Part shown: positions 34,178 to 41,156 of the stretch, one piece after another
Position numbering within the stretch: the stretch's first letter is position 1
How the letters are laid out: every line of letters starts with the position of its first letter
Assembly (NCBI GenBank): GCA_043769275.1
Contig: JAYVJM010000049.1
Coordinates: 1 to 41,156 of the forward strand
Length of the DNA stretch: 41,156 nt
Origin: JAYVJM01 sp043769275
Lineage (GTDB): Bacteria; Pseudomonadota; Gammaproteobacteria; Pseudomonadales; UBA7239
Direction of reading: 5' to 3'
Position numbers and translations under genes: made by a program
Notes under the pieces: generated by a model
Told to the model about the DNA's origin: nothing
Database searches by the model: none
The model's input: only the letters and a program-made list of their open reading frames with translations

Positions 34178-34600
34178 ATGAACTTTTCCTACGCACTAAC
34201 ACCTTGCCTTGCTTGGCTCACAGCAGGAACACTTAAATTTATTATCAACAGCATCAAAGCCAAAAAGCCGGCCTTTGGGCTTATTGGCTATGGCGGCTTG
34301 CCCAGCAACCATAGCGCGATTGTCAGCAGCATGTCGGCACTTATCGCACTCAACGAGGGCATCGGCCACCCCGCCTTTGGCGTGGCACTCGCTCTGGCGT
34401 TTATTGTTATTTTTGATGCCGCAAGTTTGCGTATGCAAGTTGGCAAACACGCAGCCGCCATCAACCACCTTGACACCTATGCAGGAAAACCCCTGCGTGA
34501 ACAGATGGGACACAGCCTTATTGAAATCGGAGCAGGGATATTTGTTGGCATTGGCGTGGCGACCGCAGTACACGCCTGTCCTTTTGTCACTCAACTGTAA
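34178..34600 (+). CDS. Divergent PAP2-family (DUF212) membrane protein, candidate DPPR phosphatase
   Basis: A 140-residue membrane protein. GGLPSNHSA (39-47) is the PAP2 phosphatase signature in the form used by DUF212 (YuiD-like) proteins, and IFDAASLRMQVGKHA and LREQMGHSLIEIGAG complete the family pattern. The start at ATG 34178 is preceded by AAGGGGG, and it follows the ubiA-type gene by two bases. The pathway needs a phosphatase that removes the 5-phosphate from polyprenyl-phosphate phosphoribose; in Mycobacterium that is a classical PAP2 protein (Rv3807c) beside ubiA. I infer that this DUF212 protein fills the role. Confidence 0.78.
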   Translation: MNFSYALTPCLAWLTAGTLKFIINSIKAKKPAFGLIGYGGLPSNHSAIVSSMSALIALNEGIGHPAFGVALALAFIVIFDAASLRMQVGKHAAAINHLDTYAGKPLREQMGHSLIEIGAGIFVGIGVATAVHACPFVTQL

Positions 34601-34633
34601 AGGGTGAATCTAGCACGCAACTGGATTCACCCT
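34601..34633. terminator. Bidirectional hairpin between DUF212 gene and the delta-60 protein gene
   Basis: AGGGTGAATC (34601-34610) pairs perfectly with GATTCACCCT (34624-34633), and three more pairs (one G-U) extend the stem. It starts directly after the stop codon of the plus-strand gene and ends just before the stop codon of the minus-strand gene. It fits a shared terminator for these convergent genes, though there is no T run. Confidence 0.7.
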
Positions 34634-34640
34634 GACAGCA

Positions 34641-37600
34641 CTACTTACATCCAGGCTTTCCCGCTGCCGCACAGGCTTTCAAGCGTTCTGCAATAGCACG
34701 CTTGAAGTGCGCTGCGTGTAGCGGCTCACCGGGCGGGAAGTCGCAAGCATCGCCCATTTTATCACCGTCGCTATCTTGCTGGCCTGCGTTGGGAATAGTA
34801 GGGCAATTGTCGACGGCATTCTCCACACCGTCTGCATCGGCATCTTGATCGAGAGGCGGCGTTTCACACGCATCGCCTTTGCCATTTTTGTCAGCATCTA
34901 TCTGATCTGCGTTTGCCGTTGTTGGACAATTGTCGCAAGCATCACCCACACCATCACCATCGCTATCCAACTGATTTGCATTGGAAATCAAGGGGCAGTT
35001 GTCGGCGATGTCTAGCTTGCCGTCGTTGTCGTCATCGGTATCGGCGTTGTCGCCTATGCCGTCGAGATCGTTATCTTTTGATTCGTTTTTATCTAACGGG
35101 AACTTATCATCAACATCGAGCACGCCGTCATTATCATCGTCGGTATCCACGTCGTCAGATATGCCGTCTTTGTCGGTGTCTGGCAAAATCTGATAACTCA
35201 CAACAGCCACGGAACTACGGGTGGCATCAATAGCAGAACTGCCCGCCAGCACGACCTTGCCATTCAGCATATTCGGCATAGTCGCCATCACGTAGGCGCG
35301 GTCATTGCTGTCTGCCGCAATTTTCGTGACAACTTTACCGTCATTGCTGAAGCCGACATCCAGCGCACCATTGCCATTGAAACGCAGGAGAGCAAATGCC
35401 TCTCTGGCACCGTTGGGCGTTACCATTGCAGCCGTGTATCCTCCTAGCAACAGCTTGCCGTCGCTCTGTTGAACCAGAGCATGACCGGCATCATCCCCAA
35501 GACCTACAGCCGCAGTAACCACGCCACCCACACCAAAACTAGCATCTGGCGCGCCGCTGTTATCCACACGCGCTAACAGAAAATCGCTGTAGTTACAGGC
35601 ACTGGCATCGCCCGCCACACAGGTGGTTCCGGCTGCGGCGATTTTGCCGTCTGCTTGCACAATCACCGCGTTGAGCTGCTCAAGACCTGTGCCGACATGC
35701 GTAGTCAAACGCGCAATACCACCCACCCCAAAGCTGGCATCCAAGACTCCCGCGCTGGTAAAGCGCACCAAAACCGAACTCGCATCTTCACAATTGCCTG
35801 TGTCTGGATTAGCCACATTGCAGCTCGTACCAGCCACCACCAGCGCACCATTGCCCTGCAATGCCAAAGCGAAGGCCTTGTCGTGTGACGCACCTATCGG
35901 CATTTTGACCATGCCGTCGCCAGTAGTACCGAAAGTGACATCACGCGCACCTGTACTGGTGTAGCGCAACAACAAAAAGTCATAGTCACTGCACGATATT
36001 TCGTCGCCCACCGCGCAGTAATAACCCGCCGCTACAACTTTGCCATCAGCCTGTATCGCGACCGATGTTAAATAATCAAAAGAGGAACCGGCATCACGCG
36101 CTGCCGTACCTTTGCTTGCAAATGTCGCATCCACAGCGCCGCTGGCATCGAAACGCGAGATCAATGCGTCGTAATTGGTACAACCGCCCCCGACAACAGG
36201 TGCTACGCAGGTAGTACCCACTGCCACCAACTTGCCGTCGGCCTGTAAAGCCAAGCCCGCCGCCTCAAAGTGTTTACCATTCATCATCGTATTGACGACA
36301 CCGCCCGCGCCAAAGGTAGAGTCCAGCGTTCCATTCATGTTGTAGCGCAGCAAAGCCAGATCATTCACACCGTTGCTGGCATAGCCGGCCACCACCGTTT
36401 TGCCGTCGGGCAACATCACCGCAGCGCGCGCCACTGTCTGTGCCGGCCCAACCGCCTGCGTCGCGATGCCAGTTCTATTGAAGCCACGATCCATATAGTC
36501 CACAGCCGGTTTTTGCCCGCCCTGCACGGTAACCGTCACTTGTGCAGGCTCGCTGTCTTTTTGGCCATCATTGGCGCGATATAAAAAAGTATCTATCGCT
36601 GTTTGCCCAATTTCCATAAAACCGAAAGCGCGGGCAGGATCGTAATCAAAGGTGCCGTCGTTTTTATTGCTGACGATGCCGCGTGTACCGGTGGTGTCAA
36701 TGCTGGATACCGTGAGCTTGGCTTTGTCGCCCACATCAATATCGGTATCGTTCACCAGCACATTGCCGATGTTCGTCTTCACATTGCTTTTGACGGTATA
36801 CGCAGGGTCGGCAGGGTTGACTGGGTCAGGGTTAGCGACCGGAATCGTGTCGTAGCTCAAGGCACCGGACAAAAACAAACCTTGTGTCGGCAGCGGGGCA
36901 GTCATGCCGCTGATGTTGCCGCCCCCGCCCTGTTTGGGTTGGCCGCCCATCCAGCTCACCGCCATATTGGCCAAAGTGCCACCCTTAACACCAGTATTGA
37001 TGTCATAAGCCATCGTAAACACCAGCGTAGTCAGGCCGCTGCCCTTAATAACACCCTTGTTGGCTTTGTTAACGCTGTAATTGCCAGCACCGGTGCGCTC
37101 TGGTTCAGCCGCCAAGGCTAAAGTGCCACTGGCCAAGCTGCCGCCGCTAATCGTCGTGCTCACCCCTGTGGCGATAATGCTGGCAGAGCCGCCAATATTC
37201 GCAGGCACACTGCCGATGGTTACGTTGATATTGGCCACACGGCTAACATCCACATCGAGCGTCCACGGCCCATCGCCGTCGATGACGACTGTCACAATCG
37301 CACGCGATTTGTAATTCCAAGCAGTCCAAAGGGAGACCTGCGAGTTGCTACCCATCTCATTCTTGTAGTGGGCACTGAAAGTTTTTGCCGTAGAAACAGG
37401 CGTATCGAAACTGGAACTCCACTCGTTCCAGCCGTTCGGAGGCACCGTAGGCGAGGAGTCAAATATGCTGCCATCACTGCCATCCTGCACTGTGACATTG
37501 ACGATTGCAGGATAACCGGCCGCCAGCAGCGTAGTCGGCACTAACGCAGCCAAGCCAACAGCCGCTATTTGCAGCAAGCAGATAAAGTAAAAAGAGGAAA

Positions 37601-37649
37601 CGCGAGGCGTAGATGTAGACCGGTCTTTATTATATGTGGCCATATCCAT
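34641..37649 (-). CDS. Large exported protein with cadherin-like domain, delta-60 repeats and thrombospondin type 3 repeats
   Basis: A 1002-residue secreted or surface protein. Residues 1-44 form a signal peptide with a long basic lead (hydrophobic core FYFICLLQIAAVGLAALV). Residues 45-260 are a beta-rich domain of unknown type. Residues 265-376 look like a cadherin/VCBS-like domain (NVLVNDTDID, DTFLYRANDG). From about 412 to 820 there are six full and one partial delta-60 repeats (DGK-x-V-x-A-G ... LxRY ... G-x-LD-x-SFG-x-GG), which would build a seven-bladed propeller. Residues 823-967 are thrombospondin type 3 repeats with DxDxDGxxD calcium sites. The C-terminus is short and basic and lacks a sorting motif I know. 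AAGGA precedes the start; the ATG two codons in is an alternative. Function unknown, probably calcium-dependent adhesion or structure. Confidence 0.85.
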   Translation of the reverse strand: MDMATYNKDRSTSTPRVSSFYFICLLQIAAVGLAALVPTTLLAAGYPAIVNVTVQDGSDGSIFDSSPTVPPNGWNEWSSSFDTPVSTAKTFSAHYKNEMGSNSQVSLWTAWNYKSRAIVTVVIDGDGPWTLDVDVSRVANINVTIGSVPANIGGSASIIATGVSTTISGGSLASGTLALAAEPERTGAGNYSVNKANKGVIKGSGLTTLVFTMAYDINTGVKGGTLANMAVSWMGGQPKQGGGGNISGMTAPLPTQGLFLSGALSYDTIPVANPDPVNPADPAYTVKSNVKTNIGNVLVNDTDIDVGDKAKLTVSSIDTTGTRGIVSNKNDGTFDYDPARAFGFMEIGQTAIDTFLYRANDGQKDSEPAQVTVTVQGGQKPAVDYMDRGFNRTGIATQAVGPAQTVARAAVMLPDGKTVVAGYASNGVNDLALLRYNMNGTLDSTFGAGGVVNTMMNGKHFEAAGLALQADGKLVAVGTTCVAPVVGGGCTNYDALISRFDASGAVDATFASKGTAARDAGSSFDYLTSVAIQADGKVVAAGYYCAVGDEISCSDYDFLLLRYTSTGARDVTFGTTGDGMVKMPIGASHDKAFALALQGNGALVVAGTSCNVANPDTGNCEDASSVLVRFTSAGVLDASFGVGGIARLTTHVGTGLEQLNAVIVQADGKIAAAGTTCVAGDASACNYSDFLLARVDNSGAPDASFGVGGVVTAAVGLGDDAGHALVQQSDGKLLLGGYTAAMVTPNGAREAFALLRFNGNGALDVGFSNDGKVVTKIAADSNDRAYVMATMPNMLNGKVVLAGSSAIDATRSSVAVVSYQILPDTDKDGISDDVDTDDDNDGVLDVDDKFPLDKNESKDNDLDGIGDNADTDDDNDGKLDIADNCPLISNANQLDSDGDGVGDACDNCPTTANADQIDADKNGKGDACETPPLDQDADADGVENAVDNCPTIPNAGQQDSDGDKMGDACDFPPGEPLHAAHFKRAIAERLKACAAAGKPGCK

Positions 37650-37824
37650 AATTCCTTAAAAGTGAAATATTGTTATTGAAGTTATGCTGTTATTGGAAAT
37701 AAGCAGGGTGATCGTACCATAAGATATATTTGCGTACAGAGCCTAAATGCGTATTTAGCGCCACCAAAATCACTAAAAACATGAAACTCTTTGTGTTTGG
37801 GCTGTTTTATTATTCGCAGCCCCC

Positions 37825-37830
37825 TATAAT
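37825..37830 (+). promoter_or_regulatory. Probable -10 element of the tRNA-Leu promoter
   Basis: A perfect TATAAT followed by GCGCGC, a GC-rich discriminator typical of stable-RNA promoters under stringent control. The start of transcription would be near 37837, giving a leader of about 60 bases. The -35 is poor (CTGTTT or TGTTTT at 16-17 base spacing). Confidence 0.6.
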
Positions 37831-37896
37831 GCGCGCAAATACCGTCTGCAACGCCAAGTACGCCGGTTCTATTTTTTTGCTGGCGTTTTTTGTATT

Positions 37897-37983
37897 GCCC
37901 GAGTGGTGAAATCGGTAGACACAAGGGACTTAAAATCCCTCGGCTTCACGGCCGTGCCAGTTCAAGTCTGGCCTCGGGCACCA
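37897..37983 (+). tRNA. tRNA-Leu (anticodon UAA)
   Basis: An 87-base class II tRNA with encoded CCA. The acceptor stem GCCCGAG pairs with CTCGGGC, the D stem is GTG/CAC, the anticodon stem AGGGA/TCCCT encloses CTTAAAA with anticodon TAA at 37931-37933, the long variable arm is CGGCTTCACGGCCG, and the T arm is CCAG-TTCAAGT-CTGG. It reads UUA codons. The mobile remnants that follow begin at its 3' end, a common integrase target site. Confidence 0.97.
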
Positions 37984-38090
37984 ATATAATCAATGAGTTG
38001 TGATTTATTTTTGCATATCCGCCAACGCAGAAATAAAAAAAGCGTCAACAAAAAACAGATGCACAACACTTCATTGAGGAAACAAACACC

Positions 38091-38115
38091 AAGGTGTCAA
38101 CTATGTTGACACCTT
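38091..38115. terminator. Perfect hairpin downstream of the integrase remnant
   Basis: AAGGTGTCAAC (38091-38101) and GTTGACACCTT (38105-38115) form an 11-base-pair perfect stem with a TAT loop. It lies nine bases past the integrase stop codon. On the minus strand it is followed by a T/G-rich run (GGTGTTTGTTT), so it is probably the integrase terminator. Confidence 0.65.
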
Positions 38116-38123
38116 GACGAGCG

Positions 38124-38375
38124 TCACTTAACCGCGGACAGATGCTTTGTTGTTATATCACCAACCATCGCCAGCGGGTTTAAGCGCACAGCATCCGTCG
38201 AGTGGTCTGGTGCTAAATGGGCGTAGCGTATAGTCATAGCAACCACCTCATGCCCAAGTATTTTTTGCAATGCTAGGACATCGCCGCCATTCATTATGTA
38301 ATGTGATGCAAATATGTGCCGTAAAACATGAGTGCGCTGACCTTTTGGCAGCGTTAGTGACCTTGCCCCCGAAAA
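38124..38375 (-). pseudogene. P2-like tyrosine recombinase (integrase), C-terminal remnant
   Basis: The stretch LPKGQRTHVLRHIFASHYIM, then NGGDVLALQKILGH and MTIRYAHLAPDH...AVRLNPL, is the catalytic end of a P2-type phage integrase. It keeps the second Arg and His (LRH), the later His (LGH) and the nucleophile Tyr (RYAHLAP). The core-binding domain and the first catalytic Arg are missing. Upstream of about 38375 the frame stays open only because it runs antisense through a transposase remnant. It sits next to tRNA-Leu with its 3' end toward the tRNA, as expected for an integrase beside its attachment site. The exact break point is an estimate. Confidence 0.82.
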
Positions 38376-38609
38376 ACGTACTCCATAGCTGGTGTTAAAA
38401 TTCAGCAATTGGAGAGACTGGCAAAGTCGCCTACACGGACGACACGAACCCAAAGCAATCACGTATTCATGTCTGTTTGCGCCGCCTTCAAGCTCGAATG
38501 CCTGAGCATCAAAAAAAAGCTCAATCCCTTCGCGCTTTGTCGGAAATTACTCATCAACGCATCGCGAGCCGCCTATGCAGAACTTCAGCAATTTAGCGCG
38601 GCTGCGTAA
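38373..38609 (+). pseudogene. Transposase C-terminal remnant (IS701-like)
   Basis: An open frame without a proper start ends at TAA 38609. It reads LAKSPTRTTRTQSNHVFMSV, then CAAFKLECLSIKKKLNPFAL, which resembles the C-terminal end of DDE transposases of the IS701 type, where an RTQSNH segment follows the last catalytic acid. Only about 75 residues remain. It lies antisense to, and seems to have replaced, the front half of the integrase. Family assignment is from memory of the pattern and is moderate. Confidence 0.55.
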
Positions 38610-38613
38610 CATC

Positions 38614-38629
38614 AGGTTAGAATTAACCT
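38614..38629. promoter_or_regulatory. Perfect 16-base palindrome upstream of the DUF262 gene
   Basis: AGGTTA-GAAT-TAACCT, two perfect six-base half sites around a four-base spacer, 30 bases before the ATG of the nuclease gene. The size fits a dimeric repressor site, but no regulator gene is nearby. Confidence 0.4.
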
Positions 38630-38658
38630 TGAAAATATAGGCAGAACAAGGGTCAAGC

Positions 38659-40368
38659 ATGTCAGCCACAAATTTTAAAACCGAAAACAATACCTATAGA
38701 AAACTGATTGGGAACGGATTGAGCTACCGGATTCCGCGCTTCCAGCGTGATTACAGTTGGACAGACGTTGAATGGGAAGACTTGTGGGCGGATATTCTTG
38801 GCACTATTCAGGAGGACGGAGAGCCAGCCCACTACATGGGTTATCTTGTTTTGCAGTCACAAGACGAAAAAAGCTTTGATGTCATTGACGGTCAGCAGCG
38901 CCTGACAACGCTGACGCTGATCGTTTTGGCCGCTCTCAAAAATCTTAAACGGCTGGTCGAAGAACAGAATAATCCTGAAAATAATGCGCAGCGTGCAGAA
39001 CAAATACGCCAAACCTACATCGGCTATCTTGATCCGGTCACGCTGGTCTCGCGCACAAAGCTTACGCTTAACCGCAATAACGACAGTTATTTTCAGACCT
39101 ATCTAGTGCCGTTAGGCCATCTGCCACAGCGCGGCTTTCGAGCATCTGAACACAGTCTGCGTAAAGCATTTGAGTGGTTTGATAAGCGGATACGTGACTA
39201 CGCTAAAAAAGCGGGTGGCGATGAAGGTGTTACCTTAGCTAGCCTCGTTGAAACCATGAGTGATAGGCTGTTTTTTACCGTCATCAGCGTGACGGATGAG
39301 CTTAATGCCTACAAAGTATTTGAAACGCTCAATGCGCGTGGCGTGCGTCTTTCATCTACTGATTTACTGAAGAACTATCTTTTTTCGGTATTGCACCGAA
39401 GCAATGAACACTCGCACGAAATGAAAACACTGGAAGAGCGCTGGGAGGCTATGGTGGGTCGTCTCGGTAGCGAAAGCTTCCCTGATTTTCTTAGGACGCA
39501 TTGGAATAGCCAAGAAAACTTTGTGCGCCAGTCTGAATTGTTCAATGTTATTCGTGCGAAAGTCTCCAGCCGCGAAGCGGTGTTTGAATTGTTGCGTGGC
39601 ATGGAAGATGACATAGATGTTTACTTGGCTTTGAGCAGCCCAGAAGGATCATCGTGGGGGCCGACTCCCAAGGGTTTTGCGCAAAACTTGAGTATGTTTA
39701 GGGTGCGTCAACCTTACCCATTATTGGTGGCTGCACACCGAAAATTTTCAGCCAAAGACTTCGATGTTTTGTTGAGTAGTTGTGTGATGATCTCGTTTCG
39801 TTACAACGTGATTGGCAGCTTGCCGGCGAACGAACAAGAGCGTGTTTATCATAGTGTTGCGCAGAACATTTCCCGTGGTGCCGTGAGTTCTGCAGCGGCG
39901 GCATTGGATGCGATGAAATCGGTTTATCCAAGCGATGATGCATTCAGCGCCGCTTTTTCAGAAAAAATTATTCGCACCAGTAAATCGCCCCGTAATTTAC
40001 GTATTGTTCGCTACATCCTGTGCGCACTAGAAGCGCAAGATTATGACTTCGAGAGCGACAGATTCAACGTAGAGCACGTCTTACCCAAAAATCCAGACGC
40101 ATCCACTTGGGCGGCTTTTAGCGATGACGATATTGATGCCATGGTCTACCGTTTAGGCAATATGACGCTGCTCAACAGAGGGCAAAATAGCAAGTTGGGC
40201 AACGCTGAATTTAGCGTCAAAAAACCGATGTTTGCGGCAAGTGATTTTGAACTTACTCGTAAGCTGGCCGAAGAAAACGCAGACTGGACACCGGTGCGTA
40301 TTGCTATACGTCAAAAAGCGATGGCTAAAAGAGCTACAGGTATATGGCGTATTGCCCAGCTTTCTTAG
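38659..40368 (+). CDS. DUF262-DUF1524 (GmrSD-like) nuclease, probable type IV restriction or phage-defence protein
   Basis: A 569-residue cytoplasmic protein. The N-terminal DUF262 domain has IPRFQRDYSW (25-34), GYLVLQ and the NTP-handling motif DVIDGQQRLTTL (74-85), then FETLNARGVRLSSTDLLKN further on. The C-terminal DUF1524 domain has the HNH-like VEHVLPKN (His473) and RLGNMTLLNRGQNSKLGN. GmrS and GmrD of the type IV enzyme GmrSD, and the single-chain homologues BrxU and SspE, combine these two domains to cut modified phage DNA. AAGGG precedes the ATG by six bases. All motifs are intact. It converges with, and overlaps by three bases, a broken phage gene, so it was probably carried in by the mobile region. 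Confidence 0.85.
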   Translation: MSATNFKTENNTYRKLIGNGLSYRIPRFQRDYSWTDVEWEDLWADILGTIQEDGEPAHYMGYLVLQSQDEKSFDVIDGQQRLTTLTLIVLAALKNLKRLVEEQNNPENNAQRAEQIRQTYIGYLDPVTLVSRTKLTLNRNNDSYFQTYLVPLGHLPQRGFRASEHSLRKAFEWFDKRIRDYAKKAGGDEGVTLASLVETMSDRLFFTVISVTDELNAYKVFETLNARGVRLSSTDLLKNYLFSVLHRSNEHSHEMKTLEERWEAMVGRLGSESFPDFLRTHWNSQENFVRQSELFNVIRAKVSSREAVFELLRGMEDDIDVYLALSSPEGSSWGPTPKGFAQNLSMFRVRQPYPLLVAAHRKFSAKDFDVLLSSCVMISFRYNVIGSLPANEQERVYHSVAQNISRGAVSSAAAALDAMKSVYPSDDAFSAAFSEKIIRTSKSPRNLRIVRYILCALEAQDYDFESDRFNVEHVLPKNPDASTWAAFSDDDIDAMVYRLGNMTLLNRGQNSKLGNAEFSVKKPMFAASDFELTRKLAEENADWTPVRIAIRQKAMAKRATGIWRIAQLS

Positions 40369-40721
40369 TTCTGTGAGCAAGGGTGACAGTTATGACCCCA
40401 TTTGCACAAGCCGCCAAAGTTGGCGTTGGCGAACAGTGCCGCGTGCGCTGCCACTAGCAGCCGGTCGGCAATGGCCTCTGCGGCTTCACTGTTTATTTCG
40501 TGCGCCAGTGCCACAAGTTTCAGCAGCAAGTGTCGCTCGACACGGTCATTTGGACGTTCAACAATCGCGTCGGATTCGGGGAATATCAGCAGCGCCGGAG
40601 ATTGCTCGCGGGTGATGCCGATGGCGGGTGATCTGGCAAGGGTTGCACCTTGTGCTGTGGCGATGGGCAAAAGTGTGCTGATGGCAGATTGCAAAATCTG
40701 CTCGCGGATGGAGTTTGGCAT
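40365..40721 (-). pseudogene. Phage tail-type minor structural protein, 3'-truncated
   Basis: A 118-residue frame whose first 100 residues (MPNSIREQILQSAISTLLP, ITREQSPALLIFPESD, ADRLLVAAHAALFANANFGG) look like a small conserved tail protein of lambda-like siphophages, which usually goes on with an acidic segment and an RYxxTYRT end. Here the chain stops at GGLC plus twelve unrelated residues, so the 3' end seems to have been cut off around 40400. It begins 11 bases after the upstream phage gene. The remaining tail is provided by sequence beside the DUF262 gene. Confidence 0.6.
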
Positions 40722-40732
40722 GGTGGGTTTTC

Positions 40733-41101
40733 CTACAAACGGGTTAGCGAAGCACGTGCCTCTGTACCATCGCCCAGCGCAGTAATTTCACGCACGCGAT
40801 AGGTGTTGCCAGCAATTTCAATGGTGTCGCCATTTATCAATAACGGCAGTCTGCTCACCGGATAACGAATGGCGTAATTGCGCGAAACGCTCAAGCCATT
40901 GAGCACATCTTCATCGGGTGCACGAAAATAAACCATGACCGCAACGCTGCCAAATACAGCGCGTGTGAGCAGCCCCGCACTGGCGGCTGCGTCATACAGA
41001 GACTCAATCACGACATCATCAATTTTACCAGCACGCCCGGGCGGTGGCACATCGGCAGCGTGACATGTGCTGTCAATTCTGGACACCAAACCTTCAGGCA
41101 A
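40733..41101 (-). CDS. Phage head-tail joining protein (lambda FII-like)
   Basis: About 122 residues. The C-terminal part (SRNYAIRYPVSRLPLLINGD, then TIEIAGNTYRVREITALGDG) has the small beta-barrel pattern of head-tail connector proteins such as lambda gpFII. No ATG is available; the frame opens after a stop at 41111-41113 and the first start is TTG 41101, without a clear ribosome-binding site, so the 5' end may be damaged. It is followed closely by the truncated tail gene, as in phage structural operons. The rest of the prophage lies beyond the window. Confidence 0.6.
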   Translation of the reverse strand: MPEGLVSRIDSTCHAADVPPPGRAGKIDDVVIESLYDAAASAGLLTRAVFGSVAVMVYFRAPDEDVLNGLSVSRNYAIRYPVSRLPLLINGDTIEIAGNTYRVREITALGDGTEARASLTRL

Positions 41102-41156
41102 CTGCCAACGTTATCGTCTGAATTATGAACACGCCTAATCTAGCTACAGCGTTTGG
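41102..41156. other. Window edge upstream of the head-tail joining gene
   Basis: The last 55 bases. No open frame that I can assign; probably part of the same prophage. Confidence 0.3.

Noticed and set aside
38376..38546. N-terminal extension of the integrase frame on the minus strand
   Set aside because: It is antisense to a transposase-like reading frame, has no integrase motif and ends upstream at a stop without a start codon or ribosome-binding site.

Overview
This 41-kb window has the gene content of a gammaproteobacterium. The markers are a pyrG-kdsA-eno-ftsB-ispD-ispF block, a 13-gene nuo operon with fused nuoCD, glnK-amtB behind a sigma-54 promoter, ZapG (YhcB) and a metal-independent-type KdsA. 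Base composition is about half GC. I cannot name a genus; Pseudomonadales in the broad sense is only a guess.

Layout. 1-2339: the 3' tail of an IS630-type transposase abuts a nitrite reductase large-subunit gene (nirB) that has lost its 3' end and carries three frame breaks. 2587-3836: zapG and, divergently, an alpha/beta hydrolase. 3917-9474 (minus strand): pyrG-kdsA-eno-ftsB-ispD-ispF, a tightly packed unit for CTP, Kdo, glycolysis, division and isoprenoid synthesis. 9475-10539: a gene-poor stretch holding two small exported cysteine-rich proteins. 10540-12367: glnK-amtB (nitrogen sensing and ammonium uptake). 12488-28788: nuoA to nuoN, running with no gap into rnhA and dnaQ. Two kinds of dispersed repeat sit between nuo genes.

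29059-34600 is the most interesting segment. One strand carries gtrA, a dprE1-like oxidase, a dprE2-like reductase and a large polytopic membrane protein with a GT-C-like motif. The other strand carries a UbiA-type polyprenyl-phosphate phosphoribosyltransferase and a PAP2-like DUF212 protein. Together they can make and use polyprenyl-phosphate D-arabinofuranose. The order gtrA-dprE1-dprE2-glycosyltransferase matches the mycobacterial Rv3789-Rv3792 locus, here in a Gram-negative background. Next to it (34641-37649) is a 1002-residue exported protein with a cadherin-like domain, about seven delta-60 repeats and a calcium-binding thrombospondin type 3 tail.

37897-41156: tRNA-Leu(UAA) is followed by a decayed mobile region. 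It holds the catalytic end of a P2-like integrase, the tail of a transposase on the opposite strand, an intact DUF262-DUF1524 (GmrSD-like) nuclease gene that is probably a phage-defence enzyme, a truncated phage tail-type gene and a head-tail joining gene. The prophage runs off the right end of the window.
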